Assembly: GCA_014238335.1 (NCBI GenBank)
Contig: JABABI010000003.1
Location: forward strand, 45,573 to 109,572
DNA: 64,000 nucleotides
Reading direction: 5' to 3'
Source: Fuerstiella sp.
Lineage (GTDB): Bacteria; Planctomycetota; Planctomycetia; Planctomycetales; Planctomycetaceae
Made by a program: the position numbers and the translations under genes. The notes beneath the pieces are model-generated. The model saw only the letters and a program-made list of their open reading frames with translations. It did no database searches and was not told the origin of the DNA. Below, piece after piece: positions 11,601 to 18,587 of the stretch (the first letter of the stretch is position 1; each line of letters begins with the position of its first letter).

Positions 11601-11919
11601 CATTGGACGATTGCGCGTTCAGGAAGGTATCGATGGCTTCCGGAAAACGACGGCCGAGAAATTGTTCGTACCCGGCGAACGGAATCAATCCGGATTCCCG
11701 TCCCTCAAGCTGGTCCGGCAAATGGAATCGATAAACGGCATGCAGAAAAAACAGCGAGCGAACGCGTTCGTAGAGATTGTCACATTGGCGGCGAAACTGA
11801 TCGAGTTCCGCGCACTGCAACATCAACTGTTTCACAGACAGTCCGTGACAGCAACGGTCAAGGGACAGATTGCGTATAGCCGGATCATGAGAAATGATCA
11901 CCTGCAAAAGATTAGTCAT
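8614..11919 (-). CDS. Fused GHMP sugar kinase (fucokinase-like) and UDPGP-type nucleotidyltransferase
   Basis: This 1101-residue protein appears to phosphorylate a sugar at C1 and then transfer a nucleotide to it. The N-terminal part (about 170-560) is a GHMP kinase of the fucokinase type: RMDFTHSAWSD near 180, the ATP loop PKGSRLAVSTNLLGS near 310, the hallmark GGGWQDSGG near 370 and the C-terminal glycine motif GGMSGGGMGF near 530. The C-terminal part (about 720-1101) looks like a UDP-sugar pyrophosphorylase: LAAGVGSRW...VVKAL near 740 and HNIDTLGANLD near 918. Bacterial Fkp and plant FKGP put the nucleotidyltransferase first, so the order here is reversed. It lies 48 bases from a second nucleotidyltransferase gene on the same strand, so co-transcription is likely. 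Sugar and nucleotide specificity are not resolved. Confidence 0.78.
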   Translation of the reverse strand: MTNLLQVIISHDPAIRNLSLDRCCHGLSVKQLMLQCAELDQFRRQCDNLYERVRSLFFLHAVYRFHLPDQLEGRESGLIPFAGYEQFLGRRFPEAIDTFLNAQSSNGATVTLASALAEAYYRMAFQTLANQVRLSVRTVKGNQWMFRTGHPADMPLRIRPELLQVGPETGCFPALRERTAVRMDFTHSAWSDIFFLGMDFPEGAQVINASVDLAVRGKHAAPEPPIDCSLRIIDEPLLRLVSIDLDSKADIHDISEVFDFGRDYLGLLKAAVIAAGLIPPGMEGCGAPVSEVFSRMIGPGKGVEVVSRVNEIPKGSRLAVSTNLLGSLISMCMRATGQVSQLTGALAEADRRLVAARAILGEWIGGSGGGWQDSGGVWPGIKLIQGAVATESDPEFGISRGRLMPQHSVFDDDTVTPETRERLQQSLVLVHGGMAQNVGPILEMVTEKYLLRSEKEWAARQVAIGLLEDVTDALKRGDIAAVGRATDRNFAEPLQEIIPWCSNAYTEELIRRCREEYSDRFHGFWMLGGMSGGGMGFIFDPAVRAEAQDWLQSMMLDVKHSMQDRIPFAMDPVVYDFAINDNGTYAEFRVDAEMPNGYRSLMVPDLLRQNISSLSPMRRRELERTGDYCRDEHQGNDLAQRLLNRILPGSAATDAAASSLESLLAENGFGAIAHDQLREDLLSGRLGLSQNRLAASVTIEDVTQDDVFDARRNITVEHTKLGRAALADGRVAVVTLAAGVGSRWTQGAGVVKALNPFCRMNGQFRSFLDVHLAKSRRVGHDFGAAPAHVVTTGYLTDGPIRNEVEAMYGAQNVFVSRGVSVGLRMVPTIRDLSFAWEEMPQQMLDEQQEKMRASVRGALTQWAQSSGEASDYTDNLPFQCMHPVGHWYEIPNLLLNGTLQKLLEQQPQLQYLMLHNIDTLGANLDAGVLGAHLQSGADLSFEVISRRLEDRGGGLARVDGKVRLVEGLAMPREEDEFNLSYYNSLTTWISIERLLSIFGLERRDLGDRTKVDTAIRELGRRMPTYITLKDVKKRWGRGQEDVFPVSQFEKLWGDMTTLPEVDCQFIVVSTQRGQQLKDPAQLDGWLRDGSAAYVESLVRWS

Positions 11920-11967
11920 GACGCCGCGTTAATAGACGAGTGCAAGTTGTCAGGTATTGAATGATCG

Positions 11968-12807
11968 TTATTGCCGGGCCAGCAGATTCACCAATTCGGT
12001 CAGCATCAGATCACGATCGTCGCCTCCCAGTGTGATCGCCAGCTGGGCCAGAGTGAGTCCATACTTGTAGCTTATGTTGTGCCGCGTCCCGTCCACCTCG
12101 AAGGCAAGGTAACGCTCTGACTGCGCAAGCTGATGCAGTGACGACGTCAGATCCACTGTCCGGTCCGATTCCGCGTTTTCGAGATTCTGTCGCAGCAGAT
12201 TCATGACAGCCGGTGTCAGTACATGCATGCCGAACAGACACAAATAGTGGCCGGCTCGCTGACCGGCAACGATCAGGTCCTGTTCGGCAACGGTTGGTGT
12301 CGGCTTCTCAACGACAGCCGTAATCTCATAAAGGCGATCGTGCTGAGCAACCGGGGCACCGCCGACTGTACCGAAAAAAACGATTTCATTTTCACGAGTC
12401 GGCTGAATGGCGGAAACAGCACATTCGTGACGTGAAGCGACTTCACACAGTTGAGCCGCACAGCTGGTGCCGTTGCGACTCACGTACAGATGGTCAGAAA
12501 CAAGGTGCAGACAAGCTTCGTCGCCGACGAAATCACTCGCCCGCAGAATCGCATCGCCGTAGCCTCGCGGGTTGTCCTGTTCAAAGAATACTAGTCGCGA
12601 CGCATGAGACCCGGCGGCTGAAAGATACGGAGCCGACTGTCCCGGTCGAACAATCAACGCAATTTCCTGAATTCCTGCTTCCACCACTTCATCCAGCGTG
12701 CAGCGCAGTGCTGTTCGCCGGTTACCGCTTCGATCAACGACACTCTGTAGTGGCAGATTTGAGTGATATTCGCCTGCCGCTGTAATGACGGCCTTGTTGA
12801 TTCTCAT
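11968..12807 (-). CDS. Divergent sugar nucleotidyltransferase-like protein (GalU/RfbA fold)
   Basis: The 279-residue protein has the length and order of a GalU-type sugar-1-phosphate nucleotidyltransferase: AVITAAG at the N-terminus, a Rossmann segment EAGIQEIALIV, NPRGYGDAILRA (compare PLGLGHAVL in GalU), HLVSDHLYV in the metal site and a VEKP motif near residue 160. The normal nucleotide-binding signature GxGTRxxPxTK is not present; the region reads AGEYHSNLPLQSVVD. This may mean altered specificity or a non-catalytic, regulatory role. It precedes the kinase/nucleotidyltransferase fusion on the same strand with a 48-base gap, so the two products probably work in one pathway. I chose the ATG at 12807 because the domain begins right there; an upstream start at 12846 is possible. 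Confidence 0.75.
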   Translation of the reverse strand: MRINKAVITAAGEYHSNLPLQSVVDRSGNRRTALRCTLDEVVEAGIQEIALIVRPGQSAPYLSAAGSHASRLVFFEQDNPRGYGDAILRASDFVGDEACLHLVSDHLYVSRNGTSCAAQLCEVASRHECAVSAIQPTRENEIVFFGTVGGAPVAQHDRLYEITAVVEKPTPTVAEQDLIVAGQRAGHYLCLFGMHVLTPAVMNLLRQNLENAESDRTVDLTSSLHQLAQSERYLAFEVDGTRHNISYKYGLTLAQLAITLGGDDRDLMLTELVNLLARQ

Positions 12808-13246
12808 TCTGTTTCCTACCCCGAAACAATGCCAACAGTGTCGCAAATTGACTTATTGTTGCGAGAACGTCGCCCTCAATTCAATGATGATTCAGTCGCA
12901 GCTCAAGCCGCGTCGGATAGAATGACCTGCCCGGTGCTGTCCTGATCACCCTATTAGGTGGATGCACTGTGCCCCGGAACGGACGGAGCATCTACGAAAG
13001 ATAACCAAGAGCGATCCTCCACGACCAGAGTCATCCACGCCGATTCATTCCGCAGCACAAGACTCGGAAGCGACGAGATGGAAAATTCCGGTATGATGCA
13101 GTCTGGCATGATGCACTCTGGCAACATGGGCACTCTCGCTCAACGTGGCAATCAGTTCCGGACGAACGCCCCGATTTTCCGGCAGCTGTCGGTTGCCAGT
13201 GCCGTATGCAGCGGTCACACATCAGACGCAGGCGAAATCTGCGGGC
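12808..13246. other. Intergenic region with a doubtful small frame
   Basis: This gap lies between two minus-strand genes. It contains a 15-base triple repeat (13087-13131) within a plus-strand frame, 13078-13281, that would encode a 67-residue Met/Gly/Ser-starting peptide with no recognised family. That frame runs antisense into the end of the neighbouring hydrolase gene, so I do not call it a gene. A promoter for the nucleotidyltransferase gene is expected near 12810-12900. Confidence 0.4.
13087..13131. repeat. Three imperfect 15-base tandem repeats
   Basis: Units 13087-13101, 13102-13116 and 13117-13131 follow the pattern TCTGGCATGATGCAC with few changes. Read on the plus strand they would encode SGMMQ, SGMMH and SGNMG. 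No other copy was noticed in the window. Confidence 0.6.
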
Positions 13247-16198
13247 TCATTTTTCCGAATTCAAAATCCATGGCAGGATGACGCGAGTGGCATGGACGCC
13301 GCCATGATGAATGATCTGCTGCGCAGTTTTCAGCTCGATGTCTGAATTCTGGTCCGCAGCAGTGTTGTGGTTGCGGTCATAGTTGGGAAAGTCGGAGCTG
13401 GTGATGTCCAGACGAATACGGTGCCCCGGCAGGAACGCATTCGATGTGGGATCCAGTTCAATCGTGTATTTGACAGTTTTACCTGGCTGCACCAGTTCCG
13501 GCTGAGCAAGACTTTTTCGATAACGCGCTCGCACCATGCCCACGGCCACGTCTCGTGCCATGCCGCCCGGAGCGACATCGATCAACCGGGCAAAGAAGTC
13601 GGTGTCAGGGGCGGATGTCGAAGCGAATAGTTCCACCACCACGTTGCCCGTCACCTCGAAGCGCTCTGCCAAAGCCGCCGTCTGATAGACAAGAACGTCC
13701 CTGCGCTTAGCGATGGGGCGCTGATCAGTGGGTCGAACCTGCAGCCCGGGACCGTGCAGTGAGGGCACCGGATTTTTCGGATCGTAAACAAATTGATCCG
13801 TCCCCGTTTCGGCTGTCTGCTGCCACAGCAGTTTTCCGTCACCGGCTGGTGTGTTGGCTGCACCGTTGCTGCTGAGGAACAGCGATTTCTTCTTTGTTCG
13901 CCGCAGCGGCCATTCGTTTTCGTTGCGCCAGTCGTTGTCGCCCATGATAAATATTTTCCACGGGGACGTCTTATCCACGCCGTTCTTATTCTTCTTCAGC
14001 CAGTAGTCGAACCACTGAATCTGAAGTTCGGTGACATCAATGGTGGCCTGCGGTCCAAAGTCGATATTTCCATAGCGACGATTCTTCGAATGCGCCCACG
14101 GTCCAACGACGGTACGCGACCCATTGCGAGCCTTCGAAGTTGCAGCTTCATTCATGATCGTCGTGTCCAGCAGCATGTTGCCGTTGCAGTGATCACACCA
14201 GCCGATGAAGTTAAGATTCGGCACCTGGATTCGCCGAGCAGCTTCCTGCAGATTCCACGGATCTGTGTGGGGATTCTTTAGCCATTCACGGACAGCTGCG
14301 GTTTCGTCTTCACAGGCTTCAGGCGGCAATTGCAGCCACGGAACATGATTCAGCCATTCCGCGGATCCCCCGGCATTCCACAATTCTCTCATCTCTGTCT
14401 TTGTCGTAATTCCGGGGCGACCTGAGCGCAGTCGCATGTTGGGCGCCATGCTGGTCACCCACCAGTGCATGCGGCGCCCAGGACGGATCGTACCAGGGCC
14501 TTCGAGGTCGGTATAACGAGCAGGAATACTGAATGCCGCCATCGCGACCAGTGACGGCGGACGCAGGGATGCCAGCCGCCACTGCAAAAAAGCGTTGTAT
14601 GATGCTCCAAACGTTCCGACTGTCCCGTTGGACCCGTTCAGCTCGTGGGCCGCCCACTCAACCGTGTCGTACCCGTCCTCGGCATCGTGCGTGTCGAATC
14701 GTACAAACGATTCCCACTGGCCATCTGATGCGTATCGCCCTCTTGCATCCTGTGCCACGACGATGTAGCCGGCTTTGACATAGCGATCCATGCCTCCACT
14801 GGGTTTGCCGTAGGGAGTTCGCAGTACAAGGACCGGATACTTTCCGTTTCTGTCGGGTCGAAACACGTTGGCTCGCAGAATGACTCTGTCTCGCATTGGA
14901 ACCGCCACATCATGTTCCGTGACGACCTTGATGGGCTTGCGTGCCGATGTCGATTTCTTCGCAGCAGGGCAGGGCTCATCGAACACCATGGCCGATTCCG
15001 GGAAAGGCGACAGTCGTTTGATGGGCGTTGGTGCTTCAAACTTATGCCGCAGCGAAAAAGCTCTGGAGGCTGGTTTGAACCAGCCCACCGCGTTTTTTTT
15101 GAATGAAGCGTCGTGCAGATAGACATCCGTCCCGATTTCGCTGCTGCCGTCCGTGAATGTCAGCAGACGACTAATGGGATTCGATCCGCCATGATGCCGT
15201 GTCAGCGCTGCAACCTGTAGAAAACCGACCCCCCAGCGATTTTCGGAAATAGTCTTGTCGCCCCATTCATCGTCCGGTCCGTGCACATGAGTATGTCCGG
15301 CGACCCACAGGTCGATCGCACCCCGACCATGCTCCTTGTGAAAATTCTCCAGGAAGTCCTCAAAGACGTGCGCATCTTGGGTGTATTGAAAATCCTGTGG
15401 ATCTTCGTTTTCGATAATGTAGTAAAGATAAGAAGAACCTTCCGCACCGCCACTGCTGCCGTGATACCGAGGATTGCCTTCGCCGAATCCGGATGCGATT
15501 GTCGTGTCCCGCAGTGCATGATGGTGCATCGTCACGATGATCCGGTCCTGGTTGTCCAGAACCTGCTGCTTCCACCAGTTGAACGTCTCACGGGTTACGG
15601 CGCCGGCCGGATACCCACCCGATTTCGCGTCTTTGCTGTGACCACGACCGACCGGTTCAGCTGCGTCATTGCGGTCAGCCAGCATTAGAAACAGAATATT
15701 GCCGGCCAGAAATCGGTAGCGTTCCCATGTGCCTTCCACCGGAAACGGCCGTCTGTCGGGATCGACGCCCGAGAAGGGCGTGCTTTCGCCCAACGGATCT
15801 CCCCATTTCTGAAACCAGGATCCGGGGACATGATCGTAATACGGTGCGTCGTGATTGCCCGGCACGTTGTAGATCTGTTCGCGTCGATGCTTAGTCAGCG
15901 CACGATACTGACGCAGCAATTCGCGACCGTCTTTGTCGCCAGGCGGCGTTTGATGAGCTGACAGATCACCCGCGTCAATCATAATATCCCAATCGAATCC
16001 CGGCGCCCCGGCGACCAGTCCTTCCGACTGACGAATGGCCGTGGCCAGACTTTCGCGGCCTCGACGGATGTCCGCCGGCACGTGTGAACAACTGGCAGCC
16101 CAGACCCGAAACAGGCGAGGCGACGAATCTGCGCATTGAACACCGCTGGTGCAGAAAAACAGGATAAGCAGAGCAAACTGTGTCCGCGCCAGATGCAT
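13247..16198 (-). CDS. Metallophosphoesterase/CocE-NonD hydrolase fusion
   Basis: A 983-residue exported protein carries two enzymes. After a signal peptide (FALLILFFCTSGVQCA) comes a calcineurin-like phosphoesterase (about 28-400) with DAGDLS, GNHDAP near 115, TMHHHA and GHTHVHGP near 303, all metal-ligand motifs. From about 440 it becomes a CocE/NonD-type acyl-peptide or ester hydrolase: HDVAVPMRDRVILRANVFRP, a nucleophile elbow FGASYNAF with Ser533, WCDHCN and VGPWAHS, ending in the jelly-roll X-Pro peptidase C-domain (FASTSAPDTDFFARLIDV). The elbow lacks the usual Gly pair (GxSYGG). The join is in frame with no stop, in a Lys/Ser/Pro-rich linker. I chose the ATG at 16198 because it directly precedes the leader; 16252 is an alternative. 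The two substrates are unknown. Confidence 0.85.
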   Translation of the reverse strand: MHLARTQFALLILFFCTSGVQCADSSPRLFRVWAASCSHVPADIRRGRESLATAIRQSEGLVAGAPGFDWDIMIDAGDLSAHQTPPGDKDGRELLRQYRALTKHRREQIYNVPGNHDAPYYDHVPGSWFQKWGDPLGESTPFSGVDPDRRPFPVEGTWERYRFLAGNILFLMLADRNDAAEPVGRGHSKDAKSGGYPAGAVTRETFNWWKQQVLDNQDRIIVTMHHHALRDTTIASGFGEGNPRYHGSSGGAEGSSYLYYIIENEDPQDFQYTQDAHVFEDFLENFHKEHGRGAIDLWVAGHTHVHGPDDEWGDKTISENRWGVGFLQVAALTRHHGGSNPISRLLTFTDGSSEIGTDVYLHDASFKKNAVGWFKPASRAFSLRHKFEAPTPIKRLSPFPESAMVFDEPCPAAKKSTSARKPIKVVTEHDVAVPMRDRVILRANVFRPDRNGKYPVLVLRTPYGKPSGGMDRYVKAGYIVVAQDARGRYASDGQWESFVRFDTHDAEDGYDTVEWAAHELNGSNGTVGTFGASYNAFLQWRLASLRPPSLVAMAAFSIPARYTDLEGPGTIRPGRRMHWWVTSMAPNMRLRSGRPGITTKTEMRELWNAGGSAEWLNHVPWLQLPPEACEDETAAVREWLKNPHTDPWNLQEAARRIQVPNLNFIGWCDHCNGNMLLDTTIMNEAATSKARNGSRTVVGPWAHSKNRRYGNIDFGPQATIDVTELQIQWFDYWLKKNKNGVDKTSPWKIFIMGDNDWRNENEWPLRRTKKKSLFLSSNGAANTPAGDGKLLWQQTAETGTDQFVYDPKNPVPSLHGPGLQVRPTDQRPIAKRRDVLVYQTAALAERFEVTGNVVVELFASTSAPDTDFFARLIDVAPGGMARDVAVGMVRARYRKSLAQPELVQPGKTVKYTIELDPTSNAFLPGHRIRLDITSSDFPNYDRNHNTAADQNSDIELKTAQQIIHHGGVHATRVILPWILNSEK

Positions 16199-16275
16199 CT
16201 TCGGAAGGGCGACACATCCGGACGAACTGAAAACGACTGTGATACCGTTCATTTTCTCATCCCTGGAAAATCAGG

Positions 16276-17064
16276 TCATTGAGTGAATTGTACTTCCACC
16301 GAACCGAATGGCGGAGCGTCGATTCTGACGCAGCAGTCTTCATGCAGTGGAATCAGAATCGGAATTGATCCGGTCAGAATCGTCTGACCACCGCTGAGCT
16401 GTTCGCCGCGGTCCTGCAGAATCTCCATCAACCATTTCAGTGATGAGTGAATCGTTTGGATCAGTTCGAAGCCCGCACATTCTTCCAGCAGCCGACCATC
16501 CGCAAGAATTGCCAGTGAAGGATCTTCGCACGCGTCACCCGGTCTGACGCCATCCCCCGCGACAAATCCCGCGTGGATCGCATTGTGAGCAATGAGCTCG
16601 CTCGCCGATGGACGCTTCCCTCGCATCACATGATGGTGCAGCTCAACGACAGGAAACACGCGCGCCACGCACGCAGGAATTCCGCTGTCCAAGAAATCGT
16701 CCTCCGTCGGTTGGCGTAACAGCGCCACTGCCAACTCTCCCTCGATCGCCAGATTCGCATAATTGCTGCGAGAAAGCACAGCACCTGAAGCGTGCTTTTC
16801 CGAATCATACAACCGGCCGGTTACACAGTGGTCGACGCCGATCTGTGCACGTATTTTCACAGACGTACATCCCACCTTGTAACCGATGATCCGCTCTCCG
16901 CGGCCACGGCGCAGATCAGCGACTGCCGTTTGAAGCTGGTACGCCTGAGGCACGTCCAGCACGAGGCCATCAGCAAATATCGATCCGGGGCGGCCCGCGT
17001 CGTAATCAGCAAGCTGGCGAACCGCCCACTGTTGCATCTCGGGACAGCCGGGTTCGAGTGCCAT
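16276..17064 (-). CDS. 2-oxopent-4-enoate hydratase-like protein (FAH superfamily)
   Basis: The 262-residue protein matches the MhpD-like 2-keto-4-pentenoate hydratase branch of the fumarylacetoacetate hydrolase superfamily, which hydrates or decarboxylates 2-oxo acids in a Mg-dependent site. GYKVGCTS lies near residue 60, and the acidic metal ligands fit IEGELAV (two Glu) and PVVELHH (third Glu). The length is typical of the family and it is likely cytoplasmic. The start at 17064 is preceded by a strong GGAGGG. It lies 77 bases upstream of the phosphoesterase/CocE fusion on the same strand, so the two may share a transcript. No meta-cleavage ring dioxygenase lies nearby, so the usual aromatic pathway is not supported; a sugar-acid role is possible but is inference. 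Confidence 0.85.
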   Translation of the reverse strand: MALEPGCPEMQQWAVRQLADYDAGRPGSIFADGLVLDVPQAYQLQTAVADLRRGRGERIIGYKVGCTSVKIRAQIGVDHCVTGRLYDSEKHASGAVLSRSNYANLAIEGELAVALLRQPTEDDFLDSGIPACVARVFPVVELHHHVMRGKRPSASELIAHNAIHAGFVAGDGVRPGDACEDPSLAILADGRLLEECAGFELIQTIHSSLKWLMEILQDRGEQLSGGQTILTGSIPILIPLHEDCCVRIDAPPFGSVEVQFTQ

Positions 17065-17569
17065 ATATTTCCCTCCGCGACCTGCCGCCCATAGCTGAAT
17101 GAGTAAACTGCCGAGTTCCGATCGCAGTGACTCTGTAGCAGGCCGAACACGAATCGGCTGCCGGCATGCGCCGGGTCTGTGTACCTAAACCTTGCTTCTT
17201 CTTAGTAGTACGTCAACCGCAGGAAAACTTCCAGCCACTCTTCCTGTGGCACCAAAGCCGTGATGCATCCGTCAGATTGGCTGATGCAGCCGGGCAACTA
17301 AAATCTCTCCTTCAGTCCGGCGGGCCCGAAAACGCTGGGTTCTCCTGGCGGATTCCAATACGTCAGAATGGACTCAGGCGCTCTAAACTGTTGAAATACG
17401 TGTCGACTGGTACTCCTGTACCGGAGCGTATCTGCCGGTTGACGCCCTTTTTCGTCGTAATGACGCCGTAGGCTGTGCGAAACTTTTTCCCCACCACGCG
17501 GTTCATCAGCCTGCCGCGCAAATCTTATCCACCTCCGTTGAGTGACGGTCCCCCAACAAGGATTGAACC
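17065..17569. other. Divergent promoter region, no gene seen
   Basis: About 500 bases separate the minus-strand hydratase gene and the plus-strand DUF3500 gene. Apart from the hydratase ribosome site at its left edge I see no gene, tRNA-like fold or repeat. Open frames here have no leader, no family motif and no ribosome site. Confidence 0.5.
17071..17076 (-). promoter_or_regulatory. Strong Shine-Dalgarno site
   Basis: Read on the minus strand this is GGAGGG, six bases ahead of the ATG at 17064. It is one of the best ribosome sites in the window and confirms the hydratase start. Confidence 0.65.
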
Positions 17570-18544
17570 ATGAACAGGATGAATCGCCGCAATCTGATCA
17601 AAACGGCTGGTGCTTCGACCGCACTTCTGACCATGACGCAACTAAATAGATTCTCGGGCCCGGCGTTCGCAATCGAATCGGCAACCGACTCTCTGCCCTT
17701 GCAGCTGTACAAAAGCATGAGCGACGAACAACGACAGAAAGTGTGTCTGCCGGCTGATCACGCACGTCGCCAGTACGTCAGCAATTGGTGGTACATCCAT
17801 CCTCAGGATCGAATTCCCGGGACGTTCAGCGGTGAACAGCAGGCACTGATCCGAAAGATCTTCGACTCGCTTCACAGTCCGGATCATCAGGCAGCTGTCA
17901 ACAAGCAGGTCGAAATCGACCAGTACGGCGAGCTCAAGAATGCGCCCGCCGTTGGCTTCTTCGGTACGCCCGATGATGAAGACTTCGAATTCATCTACAC
18001 CGGTCACCATGTGACTCGGCGCTGCAACGCCCACAGCGACAAGGGGCAGGGATTTGGCGGAGCTCCTATCTTTTACGGACACTTCCCGAGTGAGTTCAAC
18101 GAAACAAAGGACCACCCGGGCAATCCGTACTGGTATCAGGGAAAAGTCTTCAACAAATTTGTGCAGGCCCTGGATGGCACACAGCAGCAACACGGTTTGG
18201 TTTCATCCAACCCGCGAAAAGAAAAACCCGAGACTGTAGTGCAGAAGAAAACCTTCGGCTGGGAAGGGCTGAGCTGTGCGGAACTCAGCAAGGACCAGCA
18301 GCAGTTGTTAATCGACACGATGGGCGGAATGATGGCCATGTTCCGCGAAGACGACGTGAAGGCCACGCTTGAGACGATCAGGAAAAAAAGAATGATCGAC
18401 CAGCTCTACGTTTCGTGGTATGAAGGAAAATTTGATATCGGTTCCGACAAAGTCTGGGACACCTGGCAGATCGAAGGTCCGGACATGGTCTGGTATTTCC
18501 GGGGCCAGCCGCACATTCACAGCTACTTTCACCTGAAGAGCTGA
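17570..18544 (+). CDS. DUF3500 family exported protein
   Basis: The 324-residue protein begins with a twin-arginine-like leader (NRRNLIKTAGAS) and looks like the DUF3500 family: MSDEQRQKVCLP near 50, WWYIHPQDRIPG, the sequence FIYTGHHVTRRC near residue 142 with the characteristic GHH, and FGGAPIFYGHFP. The C-terminal region has paired His residues (FRGQPHIHSYFHLKS) that could help bind metal. The family has no established biochemistry that I can name. Two ATG codons (17570 and 17579) are possible; the first has AAGGA seven bases upstream. It is followed by a gamma-glutamyltransferase gene 43 bases downstream on the same strand, so they may be an operon. Confidence 0.78.
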   Translation: MNRMNRRNLIKTAGASTALLTMTQLNRFSGPAFAIESATDSLPLQLYKSMSDEQRQKVCLPADHARRQYVSNWWYIHPQDRIPGTFSGEQQALIRKIFDSLHSPDHQAAVNKQVEIDQYGELKNAPAVGFFGTPDDEDFEFIYTGHHVTRRCNAHSDKGQGFGGAPIFYGHFPSEFNETKDHPGNPYWYQGKVFNKFVQALDGTQQQHGLVSSNPRKEKPETVVQKKTFGWEGLSCAELSKDQQQLLIDTMGGMMAMFREDDVKATLETIRKKRMIDQLYVSWYEGKFDIGSDKVWDTWQIEGPDMVWYFRGQPHIHSYFHLKS

Positions 18545-18587
18545 TCCGCGACAAGTCGAAATCGTGTTCACTGCGAAAGGGCTGGCC

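Noticed and set aside
12958..13281. Possible 67-107-residue small protein
   Set aside because: It overlaps the end of the hydrolase gene in antisense and shows no conserved motif.
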